A stretch of 64,000 nucleotides of DNA from CAZOJJ01 sp964580105 (GTDB lineage Bacteria; Bacteroidota; Rhodothermia; Rhodothermales; Rubricoccaceae): assembly GCA_964580105.1 (NCBI GenBank), contig CAZOJJ010000008.1, positions 1 through 64,000 on the forward strand, given 5' to 3'. The notes beneath the pieces are model-generated. The model had not been told where the DNA came from. It did no database searches and worked only from the letters and a program-made list of their open reading frames with translations. Of this stretch, positions 17,331 to 25,183 are shown piece by piece; the first letter of the stretch is position 1; the number at the start of each line of letters is the position of its first letter. Position numbers and translations under genes: made by a program.

Positions 17331-18121
17331 ACCGAGACCTTCTCCTCCGGCGTGTAGGGGCGGTCGGCGCCGGCCACGAGGTCGGCCTCGCGGTCACGGC
17401 GGACGTGGAGGCCGGGCAACGTGCTCCGGTCCCACAGCCGCTTCATCGCGCGAATCTGGGCGGCGATGCCGGCGAGGTTCTTCGCTTTCACGAGGTCGCG
17501 GATGGCGCGCATCTCGCGGCGGCTGCTCGTGTTCGCCATCGAGGTGCCACGGTTGAAGACGAGCGAGAGGAGCGCGCCCTGCGCGTCGGGAGGGAGTTTC
17601 TCGACGCCCTCGTAGACGCGGCGGGTGTCCTTGGCGAAGCGGGGCAGGGTGGAGGTGTAAAAGACCTGCTTGGCCTCCGGGAGCGGGACGACGACGTGGC
17701 GCACCTTCGAGAGGGCGCGCTTGGCGGCCTCACCCTTGAGGCCCTGCACGCTCAGGAGCGCGTCCACGGCCGTATCGGGAAGGCGCCCCCGCCAGTCGCG
17801 CTCGAGCTGCGTGGCGGAGGTGTGGCCGAGGTCGTACCCGATGCCGATGGTGACGCCGCTGGCGGCGCCGGGCCAGATGGGGCTCTGGAGGTGGCGCCGG
17901 TAGTACGCCTCCGACGAGATCTCGAACCCGACGAGGGCTTCGAGCGCGTCGCGGGAGACGACGAGGCTGGCCTCGGGGGCCGGCGTCTCGCCGCCCGAAG
18001 GCGCCTCGGCGGCGTCGAGGAGGGCCTCGATGCGCGAGAGCGTGACGGGGCCGATGATGCCGTCGGGTGCCACGCCGAGGCGGCGCTGGATGGCTTTGAT
18101 GCGGTCGAGGACGGAGGGCAT
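17327..18121 (-). CDS. Pesticin-type muramidase with N-terminal peptidoglycan-binding motif
   Basis: A 264-residue protein. Residues 1-40 resemble a peptidoglycan-binding repeat (IKAIQRRLGVAPDGIIGPVT). The catalytic part has FEISSEAYYRRHL, then GAASGVTIGIGYDLGH, the pattern of pesticin/T4-lysozyme-like muramidases in which a Glu in the first helix and Asp/Thr in the beta hairpin act on glycan strands. LLSLVFNRG is the conserved C-lobe helix. No signal peptide is evident, so export, if any, would need another route. It overlaps the downstream RuvC-like gene by four bases. Phage-type enzymes of this kind can be domesticated; no other phage gene is nearby. Confidence 0.8.
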   Translation of the reverse strand: MPSVLDRIKAIQRRLGVAPDGIIGPVTLSRIEALLDAAEAPSGGETPAPEASLVVSRDALEALVGFEISSEAYYRRHLQSPIWPGAASGVTIGIGYDLGHTSATQLERDWRGRLPDTAVDALLSVQGLKGEAAKRALSKVRHVVVPLPEAKQVFYTSTLPRFAKDTRRVYEGVEKLPPDAQGALLSLVFNRGTSMANTSSRREMRAIRDLVKAKNLAGIAAQIRAMKRLWDRSTLPGLHVRRDREADLVAGADRPYTPEEKVSV

Positions 18122-18145
18122 GGCGGGAGAGAGGCTGGGGGCGAT

Positions 18146-18153
18146 CCACGATA
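18146..18153 (-). promoter_or_regulatory. Weak -7-like element TATCGTGG for the muramidase gene
   Basis: It lies 25 bases before ATG 18121, inside the gap after the transporter stop. One of the two conserved T positions is a G, so this is the poorest match listed. Confidence 0.35.
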
Positions 18154-18196
18154 GACACGAGACCGGTGCCGTTCGTAACCCGTCCGCCGAAATTCG

Positions 18197-19597
18197 CTAC
18201 CCCAGCAGCACGCCCGCGATGGTGGCCGTCATGAGGTTGGCGAGCGTCCCGGCCAGCACGGCGCGGAGGCCGAGGCTGGCAATCTCGCCCGTCCGCTCCG
18301 GGGCCAGCGGCCCGATGCCGCCGATCTGGATGCCGATGGAGGAGAGGTTGGCGAACCCGCACAGCGCAAACGTCGCCATCACGATGGTCTTGGGCTGGAG
18401 CCCGCCCGCGCCGATGGCGTCGGCCAGCTGCGTGTAGGCGACGAACTCGTTGGCGATGATCTTCGTGCCGAGCAGCGAGCCGAACGTCGTCACGTCCGCT
18501 GCGGGCACGCCGATGAGCCAGCCGGCGGGAGCGAGGACGACGCCGAGGATGCGCTCCAGGCTCGTCGTGTAGCCGAAGAAGCCCGCGCCCCAGTCGAGGA
18601 TGCCGTTGAGGATGGCGATGAGGGCGAGGAAGGCGATGAGCATCGCGCCGATGTTGAGCGCGAGGTGGAGGCCGTCGGCCGCGCCGCTGGCGGCGGCGTC
18701 GATGACGTTCTTGGGGCCGGGGTCCGCGAGGGCCTCCTCGACGGCCTCGTGGGCTTCGTCGCTGGCGGTGGAGGGGAGCGTGGCCTCGCCCGCGTCCGTC
18801 ACCACCCGCGCGTTCCGCGCGTTCCGCGCGTCCACCGACTGCGTCTCGGGGATCAGGATTTTGGCCAGGACGAGCGCGGCCGGCGCCGCCATCACGCTCG
18901 CGCCGAGGAGCTGCTCGGCGAAGAGCTGTTGCCCGACCTCCACGGCCACGCCCGCCGCCGCCGCGTACCGCTCGCCGAGGAACGCCACGTAGGAGGCCAG
19001 CACGCCGCCCGCGATGGTTGCCATCCCGCCCGTCATCACGGCGAGGAGCTCGCTGCGGCTGAGGTTCTTGATGTACGGCTTGATGACGAGCGGCGCCTCG
19101 GTCTGCCCCACGAAGATGTTGGCGCTGACCGAGAGCGACTCCGGCCCGCTCGTCCCGAGCGCGCGGCGGACGACGTAGGCCACGCCCTGTACGATCCGCT
19201 GCATGATGCCGAGGTAGTAGAGGATCGCCATGAGAGAGGCGAACACGATCACCGTCGGGAGCACCTGGGCGAAGAAGAAGAAGCCGAGGGAGCCCTCGGC
19301 GGCGGGCCCGAGGCCGAGGCTCCCGAAGAGGAACGTCGACCCCACCTCGACGGCGCTCAGGAAGGCGACGAACAGGCCGGCCACCCACGCGAAGGCCGCC
19401 TTGGGCCATCCGAGCGGTGCGAAGACGTCGGCCATCGCCTCGCCCTTGAGGATGACGACGGCGAAGACGAGCTGGAGCAGGAGCCCGGCCCCGACCGTCC
19501 GCCAGTTGACGCGGCGGCGGTGGCTGGAGAAGGCGAAGGCGAGGGCGACGATGCCGGCGAGGCCGAGCAGGCCGCGCAGGACGGAGGCGAGGTCCAT
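18197..19597 (-). CDS. Concentrative nucleoside transporter (NupC/CNT family)
   Basis: A 466-residue polytopic protein that should import nucleosides with Na+ or H+. CNT signatures are the GSTFLFGSLG helix, QVLPTVIVFASLMAILYYLG, the substrate motif ANIFVGQTEAPLVIKPYI, and the C-terminal ALCGFANLSSIGIQIGG with the family's second hairpin. ATG 19597 matches the usual N-terminus (MDLASVLRGLLGLAG). A 60-residue hydrophilic insert near residues 240-300 contains the low-complexity ARNARNARVV segment encoded by a 9-base repeat. A promoter element precedes it, and a strong terminator separates it from the helicase. Confidence 0.93.
   Translation of the reverse strand: MDLASVLRGLLGLAGIVALAFAFSSHRRRVNWRTVGAGLLLQLVFAVVILKGEAMADVFAPLGWPKAAFAWVAGLFVAFLSAVEVGSTFLFGSLGLGPAAEGSLGFFFFAQVLPTVIVFASLMAILYYLGIMQRIVQGVAYVVRRALGTSGPESLSVSANIFVGQTEAPLVIKPYIKNLSRSELLAVMTGGMATIAGGVLASYVAFLGERYAAAAGVAVEVGQQLFAEQLLGASVMAAPAALVLAKILIPETQSVDARNARNARVVTDAGEATLPSTASDEAHEAVEEALADPGPKNVIDAAASGAADGLHLALNIGAMLIAFLALIAILNGILDWGAGFFGYTTSLERILGVVLAPAGWLIGVPAADVTTFGSLLGTKIIANEFVAYTQLADAIGAGGLQPKTIVMATFALCGFANLSSIGIQIGGIGPLAPERTGEIASLGLRAVLAGTLANLMTATIAGVLLG
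18807..18833. repeat. In-frame 9-bp tandem repeat inside the nucleoside transporter gene
   Basis: Three units of CGCGCGTTC, the last with one change, encode the ARNARNAR stretch. The repeat lies in a loop insert, where copy-number change would leave the frame intact. Confidence 0.8.
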
Positions 19598-19626
19598 CAA
19601 CGAGGGGGTGGGTGAGCGCGAAGCCG

Positions 19627-19634
19627 CGAAGATA
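19627..19634 (-). promoter_or_regulatory. Putative -7 element TATCTTCG for the nucleoside transporter gene
   Basis: 30 bases before ATG 19597 and immediately downstream (minus strand) of the terminator hairpin. Identical to the element upstream of the comB-like gene. Confidence 0.58.
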
Positions 19635-19666
19635 CCCCGGGTGCAGAAACGTGGGAGGGGATGGGG

Positions 19667-19705
19667 AAAAGGGAGCGAGGAGGGCCGGGTGCCCTCCTCG
19701 CTCCC
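19667..19705 (-). terminator. Strong intrinsic terminator after the helicase gene
   Basis: A perfect 15-bp stem (19671-19685 with 19691-19705) closes a 5-base loop; read on the minus strand it is followed by TTTT (19667-19670). It ends helicase transcripts about 190 bases past that stop and isolates the nucleoside transporter promoter. Confidence 0.85.
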
Positions 19706-19713
19706 CACCGTGG

Positions 19714-19848
19714 CATCCTGAGCCAACGCCAAGGAACTGGTCTCGGGGGGCGGAAGCCCAGCGGGGCTAGAGCGGAGGTTCGTTGCACGGGCCCGCGCAC
19801 CGGGGCTGAGGCGTAGGGCCACCCTGCAGGGTGGCCCTACTCAGGATG
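19714..19848. repeat. Palindromic repeat element, diverged copy
   Basis: CATCCTGAG at 19714 and CTCAGGATG at 19840 are inverted ends of a 135-bp unit. Its right half contains a perfect 28-bp palindrome at 19813-19840 (GTAGGGCCACCC... mirrored). The ends match the element at 55551-55641 (CTCAGGATGAC in both). Together with the terminator this accounts for the gene-free stretch 19598-19897. Confidence 0.65.
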
Positions 19849-19897
19849 ACGTGGCGGTGAGCGCGGCGGCACGGGGGCGGCGGCCACACCGGCTACG

Positions 19898-21700
19898 CTA
19901 CAGCAGCCGGCCCCGGTCGAGGCAGCGCTCCAGCCAGGCGTGCTTCCGCTCCAACTCGCGGAGGCTGAGCGCGCCCTGCGGCTTGGCCAGCACCCGCTTG
20001 GCCCGGGCGTGGACCTCGCGCACGTCCACCGCCTGCCCCCGGGCCTGGAGCGCGAACGCCAGCTCCTTGGCGAGGTCGGCGCACCGGCGGCGGAGCGCGC
20101 GCTCCCTCTTCGCCACGTCCACGACCTGCGGGGCCTGCTCCTCGACCCGGGGCGGGGCCTGGTGGAAGGAGCGGCTGGAGCGGAGGTACCCCGGCATCTG
20201 CTCGAGCGAGTGGGTCCGGCGGTCGGCCTGGCGGACCTCGCGGAGCTCCCAGACCGAATGGGCATCGGGCGGGGCCCCGCCCGGCGGGGCCGCCTCGCGC
20301 TCGGCGGCCCGGCGCTTCGAAACGCCGAGACGCTCCTCCTCGGCGATGCGCCGGAGGGTGTGGACGACGTCGGAGTCGTCGGCGGCGTAGAGGTCGCAGC
20401 GGTTGTGGGCCTCGGGCCAGCCCGCGTAGTAGCGCATCCCCCGGAACACCTGCTGCATCGTCTTGGAGGGGGCGCGGACGAGGTCGGCCTTGACGATGAC
20501 GGAGATCGGCTTGATGTCGGTGCCCTCGCCGATCATGTCCACCTGCACCATCACGTCCACGCGGCCGTCGCGGTAGGCCTCCAGGCGCTCCTCGCGCTCG
20601 ATGGCGGGCACGTCCTGCCCGATCCGCGTGGCCGCGATGCCGGGGTAGCGGCGGTGGATGAAGTCGAGGATGGCCGCCGCGTGGCGGTTGCTCATCGCGA
20701 TGACGAGGAGCTGGTGCTGGCGGAGGCGGCCCTGCGCTGCCGCGCCCGGCATCGCCCGCCGGAGCGCGGCGCGCTTCTCGGCGAAGCGCTCGAAGGCGGG
20801 GCCGAGGAGCGTCTCGAGGTAGACCTCGTGGAAGCGGAGCTTCTGCCGGGCGAGGTACACGTCCACGTCCTTCGCCGACTCGGCCTCCTCGCGGAGCGCC
20901 GAGAGCGTCATCGTCACCTCCTCGCCCGTGTCCTCGCGCATCATCCGGATGGCGTAGTCCACCACGTGGGCATCCACGCGCTTGAGGATGCGGCCCTCCT
21001 CGTGGGCGTCGCGCATCGAGACCTCGTGGAGGGCCTCGTAGTACTGGAAGCCCTCGGCGTCCTCGGTGAACGGCACGCCGAAGAGCGTCTTGTTGTCGCT
21101 GCGGACGGGCGTGCCGGAGAGGGCCACGCTGGCGGCGTGGGGGAACCGCTGGATGGCCTCGGCCCAGGTGCCGTCGCTCGCGAGGTGGTGGACCTCGTCG
21201 AAGACGAACAGCGCCCTGTTACGCCGGCAGTACTCGATGAGCGCCTCGTTGCCCCGTTCGCCGCTGGCGTACTGGTAGGTCGTGACGACGAGGTCCGTGT
21301 CGAGGTTCTTCAGGAAGACGCGGTCGGAGTCGGCCGTGCAGAACGAGAAGGGCGGCGCGCCGAGGCCGCGGAACACGTTCGCGAGCTCGACGGGGTCGGC
21401 GTACTGGTCGCGGAGGTTGCCGCGCGGGACGAACACGACGAGCCGGTCGGCCACGCCCATCGCGCGGGCCACGACGAACGCGGCCAGCGCCGTGATGGTC
21501 TTGCCGTAGCCGGGCACGAAGACGCCGAGGCCGGTGCGCTCGCCGCGCGCCAGCGCCTCGGCCCACCGTTCGAGGAAGACCTGCTGGCCGCGCCGGAAGC
21601 GGAAGCCGTCCTGGAGCCGGATGCCCGGCAGGGGCTCGGCCTCGGGGGTGGTTTCGACGGGTTCGGAGAAGGGCGACGGTGTACCGGGGGGGGACGACAC
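19898..21700 (-). CDS. SF2 DEAD/DEAH-like helicase (ResIII-type)
   Basis: About 600 residues from GTG 21700; other starts are possible because the frame is open further upstream. Helicase motifs in order: Q-like RRGQQVFLERW, motif I VFVPGYGKTITAL with Pro where most relatives have Thr, motif II VFDEVHHLAS (DEVH box), motif III ALSGTPVRSDN, motif V QVDMIGEGTDIKPI, and motif VI QQVFRGMRYYAG in place of QxxGRxxR. The C-terminal 130 residues are basic and helical with no domain I can name. No nuclease or methylase adjoins it, so a restriction or defence role is not supported; generic DNA or RNA remodelling is all that can be said. A 9-bp GC hairpin (21738-21760) lies in the presumed leader. Confidence 0.82.
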   Translation of the reverse strand: MSSPPGTPSPFSEPVETTPEAEPLPGIRLQDGFRFRRGQQVFLERWAEALARGERTGLGVFVPGYGKTITALAAFVVARAMGVADRLVVFVPRGNLRDQYADPVELANVFRGLGAPPFSFCTADSDRVFLKNLDTDLVVTTYQYASGERGNEALIEYCRRNRALFVFDEVHHLASDGTWAEAIQRFPHAASVALSGTPVRSDNKTLFGVPFTEDAEGFQYYEALHEVSMRDAHEEGRILKRVDAHVVDYAIRMMREDTGEEVTMTLSALREEAESAKDVDVYLARQKLRFHEVYLETLLGPAFERFAEKRAALRRAMPGAAAQGRLRQHQLLVIAMSNRHAAAILDFIHRRYPGIAATRIGQDVPAIEREERLEAYRDGRVDVMVQVDMIGEGTDIKPISVIVKADLVRAPSKTMQQVFRGMRYYAGWPEAHNRCDLYAADDSDVVHTLRRIAEEERLGVSKRRAAEREAAPPGGAPPDAHSVWELREVRQADRRTHSLEQMPGYLRSSRSFHQAPPRVEEQAPQVVDVAKRERALRRRCADLAKELAFALQARGQAVDVREVHARAKRVLAKPQGALSLRELERKHAWLERCLDRGRLL

Positions 21701-21764
21701 CGGGGACGCTACGGGTTCGCTCGCACGGAGGGGGACGCCCGCCGCCGTTCGGGCGGCGGGGGGC

Positions 21765-21772
21765 GGAACATA
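21765..21772 (-). promoter_or_regulatory. Putative -7 element TATGTTCC for the helicase gene
   Basis: 65 bases before GTG 21700. The leader between them contains the hairpin CCCGCCGCC/GGCGGCGGG (21738-21760). Confidence 0.5.
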
Positions 21773-21857
21773 CCACACCCTCGGAGCCGCTGCGCGTGTC
21801 ACACGGGACCGCGCGGACACGCGCGGCGTAGACGGGGCGAACTCGCTCTCTGCTTCT

Positions 21858-22346
21858 GTGCGCCCCGCCTTTCTCCTCCTGACCTTCGCGTTTTTCGGGT
21901 GCGACTCCGACGAGCCCACCCCGCCCGTCTCGGCGTACGTCGAGGCGCAGATCGGCGGGGCGGCGTGGGAGGCCGACACCGTCGCCGCCTCGGCCGACGC
22001 GCTGGCGCTCGTGCTCTGGGGCCGGAAGAACCGCGTCACCGACGGCTTCTTCTGCCGCCCCGAACCGTGCGAGGAGCTGGCGTTCGACGTGCGCCCGCCG
22101 CCGTCCGGCGCGGTGGCCTACCCGCTGACAGGGCTCTCTCGCGCCACCTTCACGGTGGCCGACGGGGACGAGGTCCTCCGGTCCTACACCAGCGTGGAGG
22201 GGCAGGGCCAGCTGGTCGTAGAAGAGGCCGAGGGCGGGTGGCTCGCCGGCACCTTCGCCCTCGACCTCGTCAACGACGGCGACGCGGCGGACACGCTCCG
22301 CATACGGGGTGGGCGCTTCCGCGTGCCGTTCGTTCCGGGTGGCTAG
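21858..22346 (+). CDS. Lipoprotein of unknown function
   Basis: A 162-residue protein from GTG 21858 with a lipobox (FLLLTFAFFGC, Cys near residue 15). The mature part is beta-rich: VSAYVEAQIGGAAWEADTV followed by strands with FTVADGDEVLRSYTSVEG and LAGTFALDLVNDGD, reminiscent of the small Bacteroidota lipoproteins with a lipocalin-like sandwich; I do not assign a family. It is divergent from the helicase, and its stop shares a CTAG with the stop of the convergent OmpA-like gene. Confidence 0.75.
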   Translation: MRPAFLLLTFAFFGCDSDEPTPPVSAYVEAQIGGAAWEADTVAASADALALVLWGRKNRVTDGFFCRPEPCEELAFDVRPPPSGAVAYPLTGLSRATFTVADGDEVLRSYTSVEGQGQLVVEEAEGGWLAGTFALDLVNDGDAADTLRIRGGRFRVPFVPGG

Positions 22347-22903
22347 AGCCGCACCAGCTCGACGCGCCGGTTCTGCTGGCGGCCTTCCGGTGCGGCGTTG
22401 TCGGCCACCGGCTGCGTCTGCCCGAGGCCGACGGCCTCGAGCCGGTTCGCCGCGATGCCCTGGCGCACGAGGTAGGCGCGGACGGCGTGGGCGCGCCGCT
22501 CGGAGAGCGTCTGATTCGAGGCCGCGTTGCCGGTGTCGTCCGTGTGGCCCTCGATGCGGAGGCGCAGGTCCGGGTGCTGCTGGAGCATCTGCGTCATCTC
22601 CTGGAGGGTCGGGGTGGAGACGGGGCGGATCTGAGCGCTGCCGGTGGTGAAGAAGATGCCCTGCGTGGCGACGCGTCCCTCGGCCATGAGCGCGTCGTAG
22701 AGCGAGAGCTCACTCTCGGCGATGCGGATGGGCCCGATGTACATCGGGCTCCGCTCGCTCGCCCCATAGAGGACCTCGACGTGGAGCGCCTCCGTGCGGG
22801 GGAGCACGGCGTTAGGAATGTTGGCCACCCGGTTCGCGCCGACGAACGTCTTGACGTACTCGCCCTCGAGCGCCTCGCGGAGGGGGGCGACTAACGCGTC
22901 CAC
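22343..22903 (-). CDS. OmpA-like domain protein lacking its N-terminal part
   Basis: A 186-residue protein from GTG 22903. Residues about 80-186 form a complete OmpA C-terminal peptidoglycan-binding domain: GIFFTTGSAQIRP, RLRIEGHTDDTGNAASNQ, LSERRAHAVRAYLVRQGI, ending QQNRRVELVRL. The preceding 75 residues (for example NRVANIPNAVLPRTEALHVE) look like the end of a larger N-terminal region. There is no signal peptide, and the only available start overlaps the last 13 bases of the M1 peptidase gene. Exported OmpA-type proteins need a signal, so this looks like a gene whose 5' part was lost, possibly now expressed by coupling but mislocalised. A genuine cytosolic product is less likely. Confidence 0.7.
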   Translation of the reverse strand: MDALVAPLREALEGEYVKTFVGANRVANIPNAVLPRTEALHVEVLYGASERSPMYIGPIRIAESELSLYDALMAEGRVATQGIFFTTGSAQIRPVSTPTLQEMTQMLQQHPDLRLRIEGHTDDTGNAASNQTLSERRAHAVRAYLVRQGIAANRLEAVGLGQTQPVADNAAPEGRQQNRRVELVRL

Positions 22904-24876
22904 GCGTCGTTGCTCCGGTCCATGTCGGGCAGGAGGCGGTCGGGGTCGAGCGTGACGGAGCGTACGTCCGGCCCGGCGCCGAGCGTGGCCGTGTCGCTCA
23001 GGAAGAACGCCTCGACGGGGAGGCGCAGCGTCTCGGCGCGCCCGTCGTCGTACGTGACTGCGACGGGGACGGGGAAGACGAGGCCGCCCCGGTTCTCGAC
23101 CGTGATCGTCGTGCCCGCCTCGCCCGCCTCGACGGACGCGACGGCGACGTCGAACGAGTCGGTCGTCATGAACCAGCCGCGCCAGAACCAGTCGAGGTCC
23201 TCGCCGGCCACGTCCTCGATGGTGCGAAAGAGGTCGGCCGGCTGGGGGTGCTTGTAGGCCCAGCGGCGGATGTATGCGCGGAAGGCGTCGTCGAAACGCT
23301 CCTCGCCGAGGACGACGTGGCGGAGGATCTGGAGCCCTTTGGCCGGCTTGCGGTAGGCGAGCCAGCCGAGCGACTCGCGGCGGAGCTGGTCGGGGTACGT
23401 CATCAAGGCCTGGTCGGCGGCGTAGGGCTCGTTGAAGTAGTCGCGCGTGGCCTCGTCGCCGGTCAGGCGGATCATGCGGACCTCGTCCGCCCGTCCGTAT
23501 CCGGGCTGCCCGGGGCGGCGCTGCTCGTCGTAAAAGACGCGGCCGGAGACGGTGTTGAGGAACGTGTTGAGCCCCTCGTCCATCCACGCGTGCCGCCGCT
23601 CGTCGGAGCCGACGATCATCGGAAACCAGTTGTGGCCGAGCTCGTGGTCGAGGGTGCCCCAGAGGCCCATGTGGCGGGACTCGGCCGACGTGAACTGGAT
23701 CATCGGGTACTCCATCCCGCCCACGATGCCGCCGACGGAAATGGCGACGGGGTACGGGTAGGGGTACCAGACGGAGTTGTTGAGGATGCTGTAGCGGCCG
23801 TAGAGGGCGGCCTCCTCCCAGCCGGGCTCCTCGGGCGTGCCGAGCCCCTCGTGCGGGTACGCCGCCAGCACGAGCACGTCGTTCGTCGTCCCGTCCAGTT
23901 GCTCGACCGCCGCGCCGGTGCCGTCGAGGATGAAGGCGGCCGAGCCAGCCCAGGCGAAGTCGCGTACGTTCTCGGCGCGGAAGCGCCACGTCAGCGTGCC
24001 GTCCATCGCCGGGCGGCTCTCGGGCGTGCCCACCTCGTCGGGCGCGACGATGGGGACGGTGGCGGCGGCCGTCCGGGCGCGGGCGAGGCGTTGTTGCTGA
24101 GCGGGCGTGAACACCTCGGTCTCGTTCTGGAGCGCGCCCGTGGCCACGACGGTCATCGAGGCGGGCAGGGTCAGGCTCACGTCGAAGTCGCCGTAGTCGA
24201 GGTAGAACTCACCCTGGCCGAGGTAGGGCATCGCGTTCCACCCGTTGACGTCGTCGAAGACGGCGACGCGGGGGAACCACTGGGCGAACTCGTAGACGGT
24301 CCCGCGCGCGGCCTCGAAGCGGCCCATCCGGTCGGACCCGTACTCGGGCGAGACGAACGCGTAGGGGATCGTGAGCGTGAGCGTGCCGCCGTTGGCCGGG
24401 AGCGGCTGGTGGAGCGCGACGCGCATTCGGGTGTCGTCCACCCACGTCGCCGGTTCGTAGCGCCGCCCGTCCTGGGCGACGGTGACCGTGCCGAGGTCGT
24501 AGCCGCCTTCGGCGAAGGCGCCGCGCCAGCGGGAGTCGGCCGGGAGGAGGGCCGCGCCGCGGCTGTCGGGCGCGAAGAGGTTCTGCTCCAGGTGGAGCCA
24601 GAGGTGGTCGAGCGCCTGCGGGCTGTGGTTCGTGTACGTCAGCGTGACCGTGCCCTCGATGCGGTGATCGGTGGTGTCGAGGCTCGCTTCGATGCGGTAG
24701 TCGGCCTCGTTCTGCCAGTAGGCCGGGCCGGGCGCGCCGTTGGCGGCGCGGTACGGGTTGGGCGTGGGGAGGTCCAGCGGTGCGAAGGCGGTGTTGTTCG
24801 TCTCGGGCAGCGGCTGGGCCGAGGCGGGGAGGACGAGGGCGACGAGCAGCGCCAGCGGCGCGAAGCGGTGGAGCAT
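22891..24876 (-). CDS. Secreted M1 family zinc aminopeptidase
   Basis: A 661-residue metallopeptidase with a signal peptide (LHRFAPLALLVALVLPASAQ, residues 2-21). The gluzincin active site is intact: HELGH at 411-415 and the third zinc ligand Glu434 in WMDEGLNTF, the expected 18-residue spacing. The N-terminal beta domain contains the usual DYRIEASLDTTDHRIEGTVT. The C-terminus ends shortly after the catalytic domain and a beta-sandwich; no ERAP-like helical domain or sorting domain is present, as is common for this Bacteroidota subgroup. ATG 24876 gives the signal peptide; upstream in-frame starts do not. Periplasmic or surface peptide degradation is the likely role. Confidence 0.92.
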   Translation of the reverse strand: MLHRFAPLALLVALVLPASAQPLPETNNTAFAPLDLPTPNPYRAANGAPGPAYWQNEADYRIEASLDTTDHRIEGTVTLTYTNHSPQALDHLWLHLEQNLFAPDSRGAALLPADSRWRGAFAEGGYDLGTVTVAQDGRRYEPATWVDDTRMRVALHQPLPANGGTLTLTIPYAFVSPEYGSDRMGRFEAARGTVYEFAQWFPRVAVFDDVNGWNAMPYLGQGEFYLDYGDFDVSLTLPASMTVVATGALQNETEVFTPAQQQRLARARTAAATVPIVAPDEVGTPESRPAMDGTLTWRFRAENVRDFAWAGSAAFILDGTGAAVEQLDGTTNDVLVLAAYPHEGLGTPEEPGWEEAALYGRYSILNNSVWYPYPYPVAISVGGIVGGMEYPMIQFTSAESRHMGLWGTLDHELGHNWFPMIVGSDERRHAWMDEGLNTFLNTVSGRVFYDEQRRPGQPGYGRADEVRMIRLTGDEATRDYFNEPYAADQALMTYPDQLRRESLGWLAYRKPAKGLQILRHVVLGEERFDDAFRAYIRRWAYKHPQPADLFRTIEDVAGEDLDWFWRGWFMTTDSFDVAVASVEAGEAGTTITVENRGGLVFPVPVAVTYDDGRAETLRLPVEAFFLSDTATLGAGPDVRSVTLDPDRLLPDMDRSNDAWTR

Positions 24877-24977
24877 GAGGGGCGGGATCCGCGAGCGAAA
24901 GGGGTAGCGGGTTCCCAACGTCGGAGGCGCACGGAGGGTTGCCCACGCGGCTGTGATTTCGGATCGCGCTCCGTTTC

Positions 24978-25163
24978 ATGGCCGTTCTCCAGGTCTACGC
25001 CGTCCGAGGTTGCCTCGTCCAGTCGGCTGACCTCGGCGCGCTCCCGGCCGGGCCGCACAGCGTCGCCCTCAACGCGTCGGGCCTCGCGCCGGGGTTCTAC
25101 CCCATCCGTCTCGGGACGGCCTCGGGGCAGCAGGCCGCGCGGCGGCTCCTGCGCGTCGAGTAG
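24978..25163 (+). pseudogene. Remnant of a T9SS C-terminal sorting domain
   Basis: 61 codons read LQVYAVRGCLVQSADLGALP, then a PHSVALNASGLAPGFYPIRL stretch and an RRLLRVE end. This is the final two-thirds of a type A sorting domain (strand, PLTAGxH..., GxYxxRL, basic end) with no cargo, no Pro-Asn-Pro start of the domain and no signal peptide. Upstream DNA is the leader of the divergent M1 gene. It is best explained as the surviving 3' end of a deleted secreted protein. The gene-free interval 24877-25183 contains nothing else I can identify. Confidence 0.65.
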
Positions 25164-25183
25164 CCGCGAAGCTTCGCCGTCGG

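Noticed and set aside
24899..24955. Direct near-repeat of GGGTTCCCAAC and GGGTTGCCCAC in the M1 leader
   Set aside because: Only one pair, imperfect, with no further copies seen in the window; not enough to call a repeat family.
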